Source: Hydrogenophaga sp. IBVHS2 (GTDB lineage: Bacteria > Pseudomonadota > Gammaproteobacteria > Burkholderiales > Burkholderiaceae_C). Taken from it: DNA of 64,000 nucleotides. The notes beneath the pieces are model-generated. The model had not been told where the DNA came from, did not search any database, and saw nothing but the letters and a program-made list of their open reading frames with translations. The stretch lies in assembly GCF_002127215.1 (NCBI RefSeq), contig NZ_NFUT01000001.1, forward strand, positions 744,001 to 808,000, in the 5' to 3' direction. Shown here one piece after another: positions 17,760 to 27,023 of the stretch (positions are counted from its first letter, which is position 1; each line of letters opens with the position of its first letter). A program made the translations under genes and the position numbers.

Positions 17760-17980
17760 GCGCTGTCCTTGGTGGCTGAGGCGGTGGACGGCAGGCGCTC
17801 GAGCAGGGCGTCGATGCGGGCCCGCGCCGCCAGCAGCCGGGACTTCAGCGAGTCCCGCTCCGCCTGGAGCAGCCCGACCTGTTCGGTCAGCAGCGCGTTG
17901 GTGCGCTGCAGCTCCTCATGCCGCAGCAGCAGGCGTTCCACCCGGTCGGTGAGCTGTTCGATGTGTCGGTTGCTGGTCAT
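17756..17980 (-). CDS. Small coiled-coil protein, ZapB/TIGR02449-like
   Basis: A 74-residue protein that is almost entirely one heptad-patterned helix (EQLTDRVERLLLRHEELQ, LLTEQVGLLQAERDSL, LLAARARIDALLERL). Small coiled-coil proteins in this position, directly before zapA and overlapping its start, are commonly grouped with ZapB-like division factors (TIGR02449). The call rests on coiled-coil shape and context, since such sequences carry little specific signal. The ATG is followed by a polar stretch and no membrane segment. It is divergent from the cobalamin riboswitch. Confidence 0.75.
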   Translation of the reverse strand: MTSNRHIEQLTDRVERLLLRHEELQRTNALLTEQVGLLQAERDSLKSRLLAARARIDALLERLPSTASATKDSA

Positions 17981-18043
17981 GGTCAGGGCCCCGCGAAGGG
18001 CTCATTGTAGGGTTCGCGTCATCACGAACGACATAGAATGCGC

Positions 18044-18290
18044 CTCGTTGGTGCTCGCTGCCCGGATTCTCGGGCCGCAGTTCAACGGGAAGCAGGAGGG
18101 GAACCCCCAGGGGTGTACCTAACCTGCGCTGCCCCCGCAACGGTAAGCAGACGAGACCCCCGATCGCTTCGACAGAAGCGCCATCGGTGCTCCGCTTCCA
18201 TCACACAGCCACTGGGTGTCCCCACGGATGCCTGGGAAGGCGATGGAGGTTGTTCTGCCAGCCCGGATACCGGCCAACACGGTGGTGGTG
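18044..18290 (+). promoter_or_regulatory. Cobalamin riboswitch (B12 element)
   Basis: The leader contains the canonical B12 box core AGCCACTGG (18207-18215), the upstream GGGAAGCAGG...AACCCCCAGG block, the CTGCCCCCGCAACGGTAAG block (18127-18146), and the closing element CCAGCCCGGATACCGGCC (about 18258-18275). A -10-like TAGAAT (18034-18039) lies just before it. The 372-base gap between the ZapB-like gene and btuB is otherwise empty. Binding of adenosylcobalamin is expected to reduce expression of btuB and probably the genes behind it. Whether control is at translation or termination is not evident; no T-run hairpin follows, so hiding of the ribosome site is more likely. Confidence 0.93.
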
Positions 18291-18352
18291 CGTGCCCCTG
18301 GCGCGTGCCGCCGTGACGTCCATGCACCGTCGGGGAAGGCGGTGAGGACAGC

Positions 18353-20338
18353 TTGTCATCGTCAACTTTCATGAAAACGCTTCCTTTGCGCGCCCGTCGG
18401 GCTGCGCTGCCGCTGGCCATCCTGGCCGGCTCGATCCCTTGCGCCTGGGCCCAATCCTCTGCGCCCTACGAACTCCAGCCCACGGTGGTGGCGGCCACCC
18501 GCTTTGCGGAAAGCCTGCAGTCGCTTCCGCAGGGCGTCAGCGTGATCACGGCGGACCAGATCCGTCAGTCGGGCGTGTCCACCGTCAACGAGGCCGTGAT
18601 GAAGCTGCTGGGCGTGCCCGGTCGCCAGGATCTGTACGGCGGGGGTGACTATTCGCTGGACCTGCGCGGCTTTGGCAGCACCGCCGACAGCAACCAGGTG
18701 GTGATCCTGGATGGCGTGCGCCTGAACGAGGCCGATCTGGGCGGCACGCGGCTGGCCGGCATCCCCATCGAAGGCGTCGAGCGGATCGAGGTGCTGCGCG
18801 GCAGCGGTGCCGTGCTTTACGGCGAGGGCGCCACCGGCGGTGTGATCGTCATCACCACCAAGGCCGGCCAGGGCATGGATCGCCGATCGCGGGCCAGTCT
18901 GCAGGCCGGTGCCGGCTCCAACAGCCTGCGCGACCTGCGTGCCAGCGGAACCCTGGCGCACGGCGGTTTTTCGCTCGATCTCAACGCCCAGCAGCGCACC
19001 TCCGACAACCACCGGGAAAACTTCCGCTCGGAATCGGACGGTGGCGGCGTGACCGCGCAGTGGAGCAACGACGCCACCCGCGTGGGTGTGCGGTACGGCC
19101 GCGATGCCCTGGACACCGGCCTGCCGGGTTCCCTGACCGCAGCCCAGTACGCGGCCAATCCCTACCAGGCGGCCCCCACCAGCCGCACCAACCGGGCTTC
19201 CATCCGCAACGAGCGGGCCGGCGTGTTCGCAGAAACCCACTGGGAGGACTGGCAGTTCGCTGCCGATGTGGGATGGCGGGACAAATCCCTGGCCAGCGTA
19301 TCGCCGACCTTCATCTACGCGTACACGGTCGATGCGCGCCAGATCGGGCTGCGGGCCCGGCATGCTGCCCGCCTGGCCGGTGCGTCCAACGTGCTGGTGG
19401 TCGGTCATGACCGGGGCGACTGGAGCCGGGATGTGGCCGGCACCTCGGGCAGCCAGGCGGACCAGACGTCGAAGGGCTGGTACCTCAAGGACGACCTCAC
19501 CCTGGCCGGCGGGACACGCCTGTCGGCGGGTGTCCGCACCGAATCCATCGACAAGCGACTGAGCCGCACGTCCGGCCCGGTTCGGCTGTCGGACCGCGAG
19601 AACGCCTGGGAGCTCGGGCTGAGCCAGCCCGTCTCGGGCAGCACCACGGTGTGGGCGCGCATGGGCAACAGCTTCCGGCTGGCCAACGTCGACGAGTTCA
19701 GCTTCACCAACCCCAACGTGGCGATCCGGCCGCAGACCTCGCGGGACCTCGAATCCGGCCTGCGCTGGACCGGCGAGAAGGCACGGGCCGAGCTGCGGCT
19801 GTACCGCAGCAACCTGACCGACGAGATCGGTTACGACCCGAACGCGGTCGGACCGAATTCGGTCTTCGGATTCAACGGCGCCAACATCAACCTGGACCCG
19901 ACCCGCCGTACCGGCGTGGAAGCCGAGGCCGACTGGACGCTGCAGCCGGGTCTGACCCTGGGCCTGCGATGGGCCTACCGCCGCTCGACCTTCCGCGAGG
20001 GCCCCAACGCGGGCCGTGACGTGCCGCTGGCCCCGAGGCAGGTGCTGGCCATCCGGGCCGGCTGGGTGCCGGCCGAAGGCCACCGGCTCAGTGGCGGCGT
20101 CAGCCGGGTGGGCACCCAGTCGCCCGACTCGTCCAACGCCTGCCGGATGCCGGCCTACACCACGACCGATGCCCGTTACGCCTACCAGGCCGGGTCGGTG
20201 GAATGGTCCCTGTCTGTCGCCAACCTGTTCGATCGCCAGTACTACACCCAGGCCTTCCGCTGCGTGGGAGGGCAGCCGTCCTCCATCTACCCGGAAGCCG
20301 GCCGCAGCTTCATGGCCGCGGTCCGCGTGAGTTTCTGA
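18353..20338 (+). CDS. btuB: TonB-dependent outer-membrane corrinoid receptor (BtuB-like)
   Basis: A 661-residue outer-membrane receptor. There is an N-terminal signal peptide (ending near AWAQSS), a TonB-box-like PTVVAATR, a plug domain (SVITADQIRQSGV, LRGFG, RIEVLRGSGAVLYGEGATGGVI), and a beta-barrel ending in the required terminal phenylalanine (AAVRVSF). The riboswitch in front points to vitamin B12 or cobinamide as ligand. The TTG start has GGTGAGGA a few bases upstream; an ATG six codons later (MKTLPLRAR) gives a more typical signal peptide but lacks a ribosome site. It leads the corrinoid operon; the next gene starts 5 bases after the stop. Confidence 0.9.
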   Translation: MSSSTFMKTLPLRARRAALPLAILAGSIPCAWAQSSAPYELQPTVVAATRFAESLQSLPQGVSVITADQIRQSGVSTVNEAVMKLLGVPGRQDLYGGGDYSLDLRGFGSTADSNQVVILDGVRLNEADLGGTRLAGIPIEGVERIEVLRGSGAVLYGEGATGGVIVITTKAGQGMDRRSRASLQAGAGSNSLRDLRASGTLAHGGFSLDLNAQQRTSDNHRENFRSESDGGGVTAQWSNDATRVGVRYGRDALDTGLPGSLTAAQYAANPYQAAPTSRTNRASIRNERAGVFAETHWEDWQFAADVGWRDKSLASVSPTFIYAYTVDARQIGLRARHAARLAGASNVLVVGHDRGDWSRDVAGTSGSQADQTSKGWYLKDDLTLAGGTRLSAGVRTESIDKRLSRTSGPVRLSDRENAWELGLSQPVSGSTTVWARMGNSFRLANVDEFSFTNPNVAIRPQTSRDLESGLRWTGEKARAELRLYRSNLTDEIGYDPNAVGPNSVFGFNGANINLDPTRRTGVEAEADWTLQPGLTLGLRWAYRRSTFREGPNAGRDVPLAPRQVLAIRAGWVPAEGHRLSGGVSRVGTQSPDSSNACRMPAYTTTDARYAYQAGSVEWSLSVANLFDRQYYTQAFRCVGGQPSSIYPEAGRSFMAAVRVSF

Positions 20339-20343
20339 TCGCC

Positions 20344-21165
20344 ATGAACCCCGACCGCCCCGGCCCGCAACGCATCGTCTGCCTCACCGAGGAGACCACC
20401 GAATGGCTCTATCTGCTGGGGCAGGAGAGCCGCATCGTGGGCATCTCGGGCTACACGGTGCGGCCACGCCGGGCGCGCGACGAGAAGCCGCGCGTCAGTG
20501 CCTTCCTGAGCGCCAAGATCGACAAGATCCTGGCGCTGGAGCCGGACTGCGTGTTCGGCTTTTCCGACCTGCAGGCGGACATCGCGTCGTCCCTCATCAA
20601 GGCCGGCGTGCAGGTCACGGTGTTCAATCAGCGCAGCATCGCCGAGATCCACAGCATGCTGTTCCAGGTGGCCGCCATGGTGGGTTGTGCCGACGAGGGC
20701 CTGGCCTGGATCGAGGCCTCGCGCCGTCGGCTCGATGCCATCCGCGCCGATGTGGCCGCCCTGCAGGCGGAGGGCCGGCGCCGTCCGCGGGTGTTCTTCG
20801 AGGAGTGGGACGAGCCCGCCATCAGCGCGATCCGGTGGGTGTCCGAGCTGGTGGGCGTGGCTGGCGGCGACGACATCTTCCCCGAGCTGGCCTGCCAGCC
20901 GATGGGCCGTGACCGCATCATTGCCGACGGTGCCGAGATCGTGCGGCGCGCGCCGGACATCATCGTCGGCTCGTGGTGCGGCAAGAAATTCCGGCCCGAG
21001 AAGGTGGCCGCCCGGCCCGGCTGGCAGGACGTGCCGGCGGTGCGCCACCAGCAGCTGTTCGAGATCAAGTCGGCCGACATCCTGCAGCCCGGACCGGCGG
21101 CCCTCACCGACGGCGTGGACCAGCTGCACCGCATCGTCACCCGGTGGATGCACACCCATGGCTGA
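20344..21165 (+). CDS. BtuF-like cobalamin-binding protein without signal peptide
   Basis: A 273-residue protein of the helical-backbone metal/cobalamin-binding fold (PF01497-like): RIVCLTEETTEWLYLLG, GISGYTV, ILALEPDCVFGFSD, VFNQRSIAEI, and DIIVGSWCGKKF. Unlike normal periplasmic binding proteins it opens MNPDRPGPQ with no hydrophobic leader, so it should stay in the cytoplasm unless it is exported some other way. Similar leaderless genes are annotated as cobalamin-binding proteins in related cobalamin clusters. It lies between btuB and cobU, overlapping cobU by eight bases. Possible roles are a cytosolic corrinoid carrier or sensor; this is inference. Confidence 0.8.
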   Translation: MNPDRPGPQRIVCLTEETTEWLYLLGQESRIVGISGYTVRPRRARDEKPRVSAFLSAKIDKILALEPDCVFGFSDLQADIASSLIKAGVQVTVFNQRSIAEIHSMLFQVAAMVGCADEGLAWIEASRRRLDAIRADVAALQAEGRRRPRVFFEEWDEPAISAIRWVSELVGVAGGDDIFPELACQPMGRDRIIADGAEIVRRAPDIIVGSWCGKKFRPEKVAARPGWQDVPAVRHQQLFEIKSADILQPGPAALTDGVDQLHRIVTRWMHTHG

Positions 21166-21736
21166 ATCCGCACGTCCGGTCCATGCCCGCGCCGAACTCA
21201 TCCTGGGTGGCCAGAAGAGCGGCAAGTCCCGCCGCGCCGAGACCCTGGCCCTGCAGTGGCTGCAGGCCCATGGCAGCCACGAGGCGGTGCTGCTGGCCAC
21301 CGCCGAAGCCTGGGACGACGAAATGCGCCAGCGCATCGAACGCCACCGGCGCGACCGCGCCGAGCGGGTGCCGGGCATGAGCACGCAGGAGACCGGTCTG
21401 GACCTGGGCGCGGAACTGGCCGCCTGCAGCCGGCCACACCGGCTGGTGGTGGTGGACTGCCTGACCCTGTGGCTCACCCGCCTGCAGATGCCGGCGCAGG
21501 GGCCGGCGCACGATGCCGCCGCGCCGATGGAAGCGCTGTGCCGGGCCGTGCGCCAGGCCCCCGGGCCGGTGGTGCTGGTGGGCAACGAGATCGGCCTGGG
21601 CGTCATTCCCATGGGGCGCGAGGTGCGCGCCTTCGTCGATGCATTGGGCCTGCTCAACCAGTCGGTGGCCGCCGCGTGCGACCGTGTGACCCTGATGGCG
21701 GCCGGGCTGCCCATCTCGCTGAAGGAGCCGGCATGA
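21158..21736 (+). CDS. cobU: Adenosylcobinamide kinase / adenosylcobinamide-phosphate guanylyltransferase
   Basis: A 192-residue bifunctional enzyme that phosphorylates adenosylcobinamide and then transfers GMP to give adenosylcobinamide-GDP, the activated donor for CobS. The P-loop GGQKSGKS is at 17-24, followed by the AETLAL stretch and the family histidine region IERHRRDR where the guanylated histidine lies. VVDCLTLWLTRL and VGNEIGLGVIPMGREVRAF are also CobU signatures. It overlaps the upstream gene by eight bases and the next by four, so it is firmly in the operon. Confidence 0.94.
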   Translation: MAESARPVHARAELILGGQKSGKSRRAETLALQWLQAHGSHEAVLLATAEAWDDEMRQRIERHRRDRAERVPGMSTQETGLDLGAELAACSRPHRLVVVDCLTLWLTRLQMPAQGPAHDAAAPMEALCRAVRQAPGPVVLVGNEIGLGVIPMGREVRAFVDALGLLNQSVAAACDRVTLMAAGLPISLKEPA

Positions 21737-22614
21737 ACCGCTGTCTGACCATCTGGCGTGCCACCGTGGGCCTGCTGCTGGCCGGATGCGTTGCCGGGCT
21801 GCAGGCGGCGCCGGTGCGCATGACCGATGACCGGGGTGTGACGGTGCAGTGGGCGCAGCCGCCGCAGCGCATCGTCTCGGTGCTGCCCTCGCTGACCGAG
21901 ACGGTGTGCGAACTCGGCCAGTGCCACCGCCTGGTCGGGGTGGACCGGTATTCCAACCACCCGGCCTCGGTGCGGCGCCTGCCGCAGGTCGGCGGCGGCA
22001 TCGACCCGCAGATCGAGAGCATCGTGGCCCTGCGGCCCGACGTGGTGCTGATGTCGGCTTCCTCGCGGGGCGTGGACCGGCTCGAGGCCCTGGGCCTGAA
22101 GGTGCTGACCTTCGAGGCCCGCAACGCCCGTGAGGCCCGCAGCGTCATGCTGCGCCTGGGCGAACTGCTGCAGGTGCCGGATGCGCCCGCCGTGTGGCAG
22201 CGCATCGAGGCCGGTGTGGACGAGGCGGCGCGCACGCTGCCGCCCCAGGCGCGGCGGCTGCGGGCTTACTACGAGGTCAGCACCGGCGGCTATGCGGCGG
22301 GTCCTTCGTCCTTCATCGGCGAGATGATGTCGCGGCTGGGGCTGCAGAACGTGGTGCCAATCGAGCAGGGGCCGTTCCCCCGCATCAACCCGGAGTTCGT
22401 GGTGCGGGCCGATCCCGACCTGATCCTGATCGGCGTGCGCAACGTGCAGGGTCTGGACAACCGCCCGGGCTGGCGCGGCATGCGGGCCCTGCGCGAGCAG
22501 CGCATCTGCGTGTTCACCCCCGATGAATCCGACGTGCTGGTCCGCCCCGGGCCCCGCATGGCCGAGGCGGCACGCGTCATGGCGCGCTGCATCGCCGAAA
22601 AGGGGCTGCGGTGA
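21733..22614 (+). CDS. btuF: Periplasmic corrinoid-binding protein BtuF (probable lipoprotein)
   Basis: A 293-residue substrate-binding protein for the BtuCD ABC transporter. The N-terminal leader contains a lipobox LLLAGC with the lipidation cysteine at residue 19, although an ordinary signal-peptidase site further on cannot be excluded. The mature part has the two-lobe periplasmic cobalamin-binding fold: RIVSVLPSLTETVCELG, LVGVDRYSNHP, and a C-terminal FVVRADPDLILIG. It precedes btuC and btuD in overlapping order, which supports the assignment. Together with the leaderless paralogue two genes upstream it makes a pair of binding proteins in one operon. Confidence 0.9.
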   Translation: MNRCLTIWRATVGLLLAGCVAGLQAAPVRMTDDRGVTVQWAQPPQRIVSVLPSLTETVCELGQCHRLVGVDRYSNHPASVRRLPQVGGGIDPQIESIVALRPDVVLMSASSRGVDRLEALGLKVLTFEARNAREARSVMLRLGELLQVPDAPAVWQRIEAGVDEAARTLPPQARRLRAYYEVSTGGYAAGPSSFIGEMMSRLGLQNVVPIEQGPFPRINPEFVVRADPDLILIGVRNVQGLDNRPGWRGMRALREQRICVFTPDESDVLVRPGPRMAEAARVMARCIAEKGLR

Positions 22615-23612
22615 GCGCAGCCCGCCACAGCCTCTGGCTGGCCGCCGCCCTGCTGGCGCTGGCCGCCCTGATGGTGGTGCTGGGTGCGGGCGTGGGCAGC
22701 ACCGGCTTCGACAGCGTGCTGCAGGCCCGCCAGGACCCGGTGGCCTGGCAGATCCTGTGGGACATCCGGCTCCCCCGCACGCTGGGCGCCTGGCTGGCCG
22801 GTGGCCTGCTGGGCCTGGCCGGCGCCCTGGCGCAGGGTCTGTTCCGCAACCCGCTGGCCGACCCGTTCCTGCTGGGCAGCGCCTCGGGCGCGGCACTTGG
22901 CGTGGCGGTGGCCCTCACGCTGTTCGGCACCTCGGCCTTTGCCACCTCGTGGGTGGTCCGGCTCGGCCTCACCGGCGCGGCCTTTGCCGGCGCGGTGCTG
23001 GGCGTGCTGCTCACCCTGGTGCTGGCGCGCGGGGTGCAGCAGACGCTGCGCCTGCTGCTGGCCGGCGTGATCGTGGGCGTGGTGCTGGGCGCGGCACGCG
23101 ATCTGCTCACCACCGCCGCCCCCGAGACCTTGCAGGCCATGCAGGGCTTCATGCTGGGCAGCACCGGTTTCGTGGGCTGGGCATCCTGCGCCGTGATGGC
23201 CGTGGCCCTGGCCGCCAGCGTGCTGGTCTCGGTCGGTCTGGGGCGGGTGCTCGACGGGCTGGCCCTGGGTGAGTCCACCGCCGTCAGCCTGGGCCTGCCG
23301 CTGGCGGCGGTGCGTCTGGTGCTGGTCGGCACGCTGGCGCTGGCCACGGGGGCTGCGGTGGCACAGACCGGCCTGATCGCTTTCGTGGGTCTGGCCGCGC
23401 CGCACCTGGTGCGCGCCATCGTCAAGACGACGCATGCCCGGCTGCTGGCCCTGAGCGCCCTGATGGGCGGGGTGCTGCTGATGGCGGCCGACATCGGGGC
23501 CCGCTGGCTGGTGGCGCCGCAGGAGCTGCCGGTGGGGGTGCTGACGGCCGTGCTGGGCGGCGGCTATCTGCTGTGGCTGATGCACCGCCGACGCATGGGA
23601 GGTGGCCTGTGA
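22611..23612 (+). CDS. btuC: Corrinoid ABC transporter permease BtuC
   Basis: A 333-residue FecCD-family permease with about ten hydrophobic helices. Typical segments are LWDIRLPRTLGAWLAGGLLGLAG near residue 45 to 70, GSASGAALGVAVAL, and GLIAFVGLAAPHLVR, the loop that contacts the ATPase. It uses a GTG start that overlaps the btuF stop (GTGA), and btuD begins with another GTGA overlap. Subunits would form a BtuC2D2 importer moving corrinoid from BtuF into the cytoplasm. The family also includes siderophore permeases; the operon context decides in favour of B12. Confidence 0.93.
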   Translation: MSAARHSLWLAAALLALAALMVVLGAGVGSTGFDSVLQARQDPVAWQILWDIRLPRTLGAWLAGGLLGLAGALAQGLFRNPLADPFLLGSASGAALGVAVALTLFGTSAFATSWVVRLGLTGAAFAGAVLGVLLTLVLARGVQQTLRLLLAGVIVGVVLGAARDLLTTAAPETLQAMQGFMLGSTGFVGWASCAVMAVALAASVLVSVGLGRVLDGLALGESTAVSLGLPLAAVRLVLVGTLALATGAAVAQTGLIAFVGLAAPHLVRAIVKTTHARLLALSALMGGVLLMAADIGARWLVAPQELPVGVLTAVLGGGYLLWLMHRRRMGGGL

Positions 23613-24370
23613 GCGCGGCGCTGTCGGTGCGGTCGCTGTCGGTGCGGCTGGGCGGCCGTCCGGTGCTGCGCGGCATCGACCTCGATCTGCCGGCAGGCCG
23701 CTGGACCAGTGTGGTCGGGCCCAACGGAGCGGGCAAGTCGACCCTGCTCAAGGCCCTGGCGGGTCTGCTGCCCTGCGAGGGGCAGGTCCGGCTGCTCGAT
23801 CGCCCGCTGCAGGAGTGGTCGGGGCGCGACCGCGCCCGCCGCCTGGCCTGGCTGGGGCAGGGCGAGCCCGGGGCCGACGACCTGAGCGTGTGGGACGTGG
23901 CCATGCTCGGCCGCCTGCCGCACCAGCCCTGGCTGGCCAGTCCGTCGGCGGCCGATCGCCAGGTGGTGCAGCAGGCGCTGGAGGCCACGCAGGCCTGGCC
24001 ATGGCGGGAGCGGGCACTGGGTGCCCTGTCCGGTGGCGAGCGGCAGCGCGTGCTGCTGGCCCGCCTGCTGGCGGTGCAGGCCGACGTGCTGCTGATGGAC
24101 GAACCCCTGGCCAACCTGGATCCGCCCCACCAGACCGACTGGCTGCAGCTCACCCGCCGTGAAGCCGGGCGCGGCCGCACCGTGGTGACCGTGCTGCACG
24201 AGATCGGCATGGCGCTGCAGGCCGACGAGCTGGTCATCGTCGATGGCGGTGCGATCCGCCACCAGGGTCCGGCCAGCGATCCGGCCACCCGCGCCGCGCT
24301 GGAGGCGGTCTTCCAGCACCGCATCCGCATCCTGGCGGCCGACGACCAGTGGGTCGCCGTGCCGCGCTGA
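23609..24370 (+). CDS. btuD: Corrinoid ABC transporter ATPase BtuD
   Basis: A 253-residue ABC ATPase. It has Walker A GPNGAGKST at 37-45, the signature LSGGERQRV, Walker B VLLMDEPLANLD, and the switch histidine in VTVLHEIG. It powers the BtuC permease. The GTG start overlaps the btuC stop; an upstream in-frame ATG inside btuC is not needed. After its stop there is a 21-base gap to cobO with a good AGAGG ribosome site. Specificity for B12 comes from the neighbours. Confidence 0.93.
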   Translation: MSAALSVRSLSVRLGGRPVLRGIDLDLPAGRWTSVVGPNGAGKSTLLKALAGLLPCEGQVRLLDRPLQEWSGRDRARRLAWLGQGEPGADDLSVWDVAMLGRLPHQPWLASPSAADRQVVQQALEATQAWPWRERALGALSGGERQRVLLARLLAVQADVLLMDEPLANLDPPHQTDWLQLTRREAGRGRTVVTVLHEIGMALQADELVIVDGGAIRHQGPASDPATRAALEAVFQHRIRILAADDQWVAVPR

Positions 24371-24391
24371 TTCCATCCCGAGAGGTCATCC

Positions 24392-24973
24392 ATGCAGATC
24401 GAGAACCCCCCCACCGAACATGTGCGCCAGGAGCCCACCGAAGAGCGGCGCGGCCTGCTGCTCATCCACACCGGTGACGGCAAGGGCAAGAGCACGGCGG
24501 CCTTCGGCCTGGCGCTGCGGGCCCACGGCCGGCGCCATGTGCACGGCCGCGAGGTCAAGATCTACCAGTTCATGAAGGTGCCCAGCGCCCGGTTCGGCGA
24601 ACACCGCATGTTCGAGCAGCTGGGCATTCCGATCGAAGGCCTGGGCGATGGCTTCAGCTGGAAAAGCCAGGACCTGGAGCGTTCCGCCGAACTCGCCCGC
24701 CAGGGCTGGGAACGGGCCCGCGAGACCATCCTCGGTGGCCGCCATTTCCTGGTCGTGCTCGACGAGATCACGTACCCCCTGATCTACGGCTGGCTGCCGT
24801 TGGACAATGTGGTCCGCACGCTCCAGGAGCGGCCGCGCGATGTCCATGTCTGCCTGACCGGACGCCGCTGCCCCCCGGAGCTGATCGAGATGGCCGACAC
24901 CGTGACCGAAATGACCCTGGTCAAGCACGCGTACAAGGCCGGCATTCCCGCCCAGCGCGGCATTGAAGACTGA
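24392..24973 (+). CDS. cobO: Cob(I)yrinic acid a,c-diamide adenosyltransferase (CobO/BtuR type)
   Basis: A 193-residue enzyme that transfers the 5'-deoxyadenosyl group from ATP to the cobalt of corrinoids. The modified P-loop [14 protein letters not shown] is near the N-terminus. [24 protein letters not shown] is split here only for length; shorter signatures are [24 protein letters not shown] and [11 protein letters not shown], all typical of the CobA/CobO/BtuR family. It both adenosylates de novo intermediates and salvaged cobinamide. It starts 21 bases after btuD and lies just before bioB. Confidence 0.95.
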   Translation: MQIENPPTEHVRQEPTEERRGLLLIHTGDGKGKSTAAFGLALRAHGRRHVHGREVKIYQFMKVPSARFGEHRMFEQLGIPIEGLGDGFSWKSQDLERSAELARQGWERARETILGGRHFLVVLDEITYPLIYGWLPLDNVVRTLQERPRDVHVCLTGRRCPPELIEMADTVTEMTLVKHAYKAGIPAQRGIED

Positions 24974-24989
24974 CTTTTCTGGAGCCCTG

Positions 24990-26009
24990 ATGAACCCCAC
25001 CCCCAACGACACCGCCGCACAACCCGTGCGCATCGTGCCCCGCCCGGCAGCCACCGCCACCGAGGGCACCGGGCGCTGGTCCGAGGCCGATGTGGCGGCC
25101 CTGTTCGAACTGCCGTTTGCCGACCTGATCTTCCGCGCCCAGACGGTGCACCGCGAGCACTTCAGCGCCAGCGAGATCGAGCTGGCTACCCTGCTGTCGG
25201 TCAAGACCGGTGGGTGCCCCGAAGACTGCGGCTATTGCCCGCAGTCGGTGCATTTCGACACGGGACTCACCGCCGGCAAGCTGATGGCGGTGGACGCGGT
25301 GCGCGAGGCCGCCGAACGCGCCAAGGCGGCCGGTGCCACCCGTTTCTGCATGGGCGCGGCCTGGCGTGCGCCGAAGGACCGCGACGTGGAGGCCGTGGCC
25401 GAACTGGTGCGCGCCGTCAAGGACGTGGGCCTGGAAGCCTGTGCCACCCTGGGCATGCTCAACGAAGGCCACGCCGAGACCCTGCGCGACGCCGGTCTGG
25501 ACTACTACAACCACAACCTGGACAGCGCGCCCGACTTCTACGGCGACATCATCACCACCCGCGATTACCAGGACCGTCTGGACACGCTGGAGCGGGTGCG
25601 TGGCGCCGGGGTGAAGGTCTGCTGCGGCGGCATCGTGGGCATGGGCGAATCGCGCCGCCAGCGCGCCGGTCTGGTGGCCCAGCTGGCCAACCTGTCGCCC
25701 GATTACCCCGAATCGGTGCCCATCAACAACCTGGTCAAGGTGGAAGGCACGCCGCTGGCCGACCAGCCCGACCTCGACCCGCTGGAATTCGTGCGCACCA
25801 TCGCCGTGGCCCGCATCACCATGCCGCGCGCCCGGGTGCGTCTGTCGGCCGGTCGGCAGCAGATGAGCGAGGCGGTGCAGGCCCTGTGCTTCCTGGCCGG
25901 TGCCAACTCCATCTTCTACGGCGAAAAGCTGCTGACCACCGGCAACCCCGACGTGGCCGCCGACATGGCGCTGCTCGACAAGCTGGGCATCACCGCCCGG
26001 CGCGCCTGA
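24990..26009 (+). CDS. bioB: Biotin synthase
   Basis: A 339-residue radical-SAM enzyme that inserts sulfur into dethiobiotin. The CxxxCxxC cluster motif is at C76, C80 and C83 ([13 protein letters not shown]), followed by the BioB-specific KTGGCPEDC context, [22 protein letters not shown], and [10 protein letters not shown] with the arginine that holds the [2Fe-2S] cluster. GGAG sits a few bases before the chosen ATG. It is inside the cobalamin run, 16 bases after cobO and 6 before cbiB, with no other bio genes in the window. The placement is odd for its pathway but the enzyme call is secure. Confidence 0.95.
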   Translation: MNPTPNDTAAQPVRIVPRPAATATEGTGRWSEADVAALFELPFADLIFRAQTVHREHFSASEIELATLLSVKTGGCPEDCGYCPQSVHFDTGLTAGKLMAVDAVREAAERAKAAGATRFCMGAAWRAPKDRDVEAVAELVRAVKDVGLEACATLGMLNEGHAETLRDAGLDYYNHNLDSAPDFYGDIITTRDYQDRLDTLERVRGAGVKVCCGGIVGMGESRRQRAGLVAQLANLSPDYPESVPINNLVKVEGTPLADQPDLDPLEFVRTIAVARITMPRARVRLSAGRQQMSEAVQALCFLAGANSIFYGEKLLTTGNPDVAADMALLDKLGITARRA

Positions 26010-26015
26010 CCGCCC

Positions 26016-27023
26016 ATGCCGCTGCCCGGGTCCGCCGACACGCTCACCATCGCTTCGCTGGCGGTGCTGGTGGCCCTGGCGGTCGACCGGGTCTGGGGTG
26101 AACCGCCGGCCCGCTGGCATCCGGTGGTCGGGATGGGGCGCTACCTGGGCTGGGCCGGTGAGCGCATTGCCCCCACGACCCAGCGGGTGGCGACGGTGTC
26201 GCCGCGCCGGTCCGTGGTGGCTGGCGCACTGGCCTGGAGCCTGGGTGCGGCCGGCGTGGCTGTGCTGGCCTGGGCCTTGCAGGCCGGGCTGGCCACGCTG
26301 CCCCCCGTCCTGAACGCCTTGCTGCTGGGCCTGCTGCTCAAGCCCCTGCTGGCCTGGCGCATGCTGGCCGACGAGGTTCGGGCGGTCGAAATGGCGCTGG
26401 GTCAGGGCCTGCAGGCCGGCCGCGAGCGGCTGGCCTGGCTGGTGAGCCGCGACGTGACCCGTCTGGAAGCCGCCGAAGTCCGCGAATCCGCACTGGAAAC
26501 CCTGGCCGAGAACCTGAACGATTCGGTGGTGGCGCCGCTGTTCTGGTTTGCCGTGGCCGGTCTGCCCGGTGCCGCGGTCTACCGCTTCGCCAACACCGCC
26601 GATGCCATGTGGGGCTACCGGGGCGAGCGCGGCGGCCGTGTCTGGACCTGGGCTGGCTGCTGGGCCGCGCGGGCCGACGATGTGATGTCGTGGCTGCCGG
26701 CGCGCATCACCGCCGGCCTGCTGTGGTTCGTCGCCCAGGCCCGGCGGCGGGCGGTCTCCTGGTCCCGGGTCCGCGCCGACGCCGCCCTCACGCCATCGCC
26801 CAACAGCGGCTGGCCCATGGCCATGCTGGCGCACCTGATCGGGGTGCGGCTGTCCAAGCCGGGTCACTATGTGCTGCACCCGGCCGGACGTGCGGCCGAC
26901 CCGTCGGATGTCGGGCTCACGCTGCGCCTGGGCGGGCGTGCGGTCGGCCTCATGGCCGGTCTGGCTGCCACGGGCCTGCTGGTCGGGCTGCTGCTGGCCT
27001 GGTCGGGAGGTGCATCGGCATGA
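26016..27023 (+). CDS. cbiB: Adenosylcobinamide-phosphate synthase CbiB/CobD
   Basis: An inner-membrane enzyme of 335 residues that joins aminopropanol (or its phosphate) to adenosylcobyric acid to give adenosylcobinamide (phosphate). Signatures are the N-terminal DRVWGEPPARWHPVVGMGR, the segment ESALETLAENLNDSVVAPLFW, and FANTADAMWGYRGER. About five hydrophobic segments are visible. It is preceded by bioB and overlaps cobD by four bases. The pair CbiB and CobD supply and attach the aminopropanol linker. Confidence 0.93.
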   Translation: MPLPGSADTLTIASLAVLVALAVDRVWGEPPARWHPVVGMGRYLGWAGERIAPTTQRVATVSPRRSVVAGALAWSLGAAGVAVLAWALQAGLATLPPVLNALLLGLLLKPLLAWRMLADEVRAVEMALGQGLQAGRERLAWLVSRDVTRLEAAEVRESALETLAENLNDSVVAPLFWFAVAGLPGAAVYRFANTADAMWGYRGERGGRVWTWAGCWAARADDVMSWLPARITAGLLWFVAQARRRAVSWSRVRADAALTPSPNSGWPMAMLAHLIGVRLSKPGHYVLHPAGRAADPSDVGLTLRLGGRAVGLMAGLAATGLLVGLLLAWSGGASA

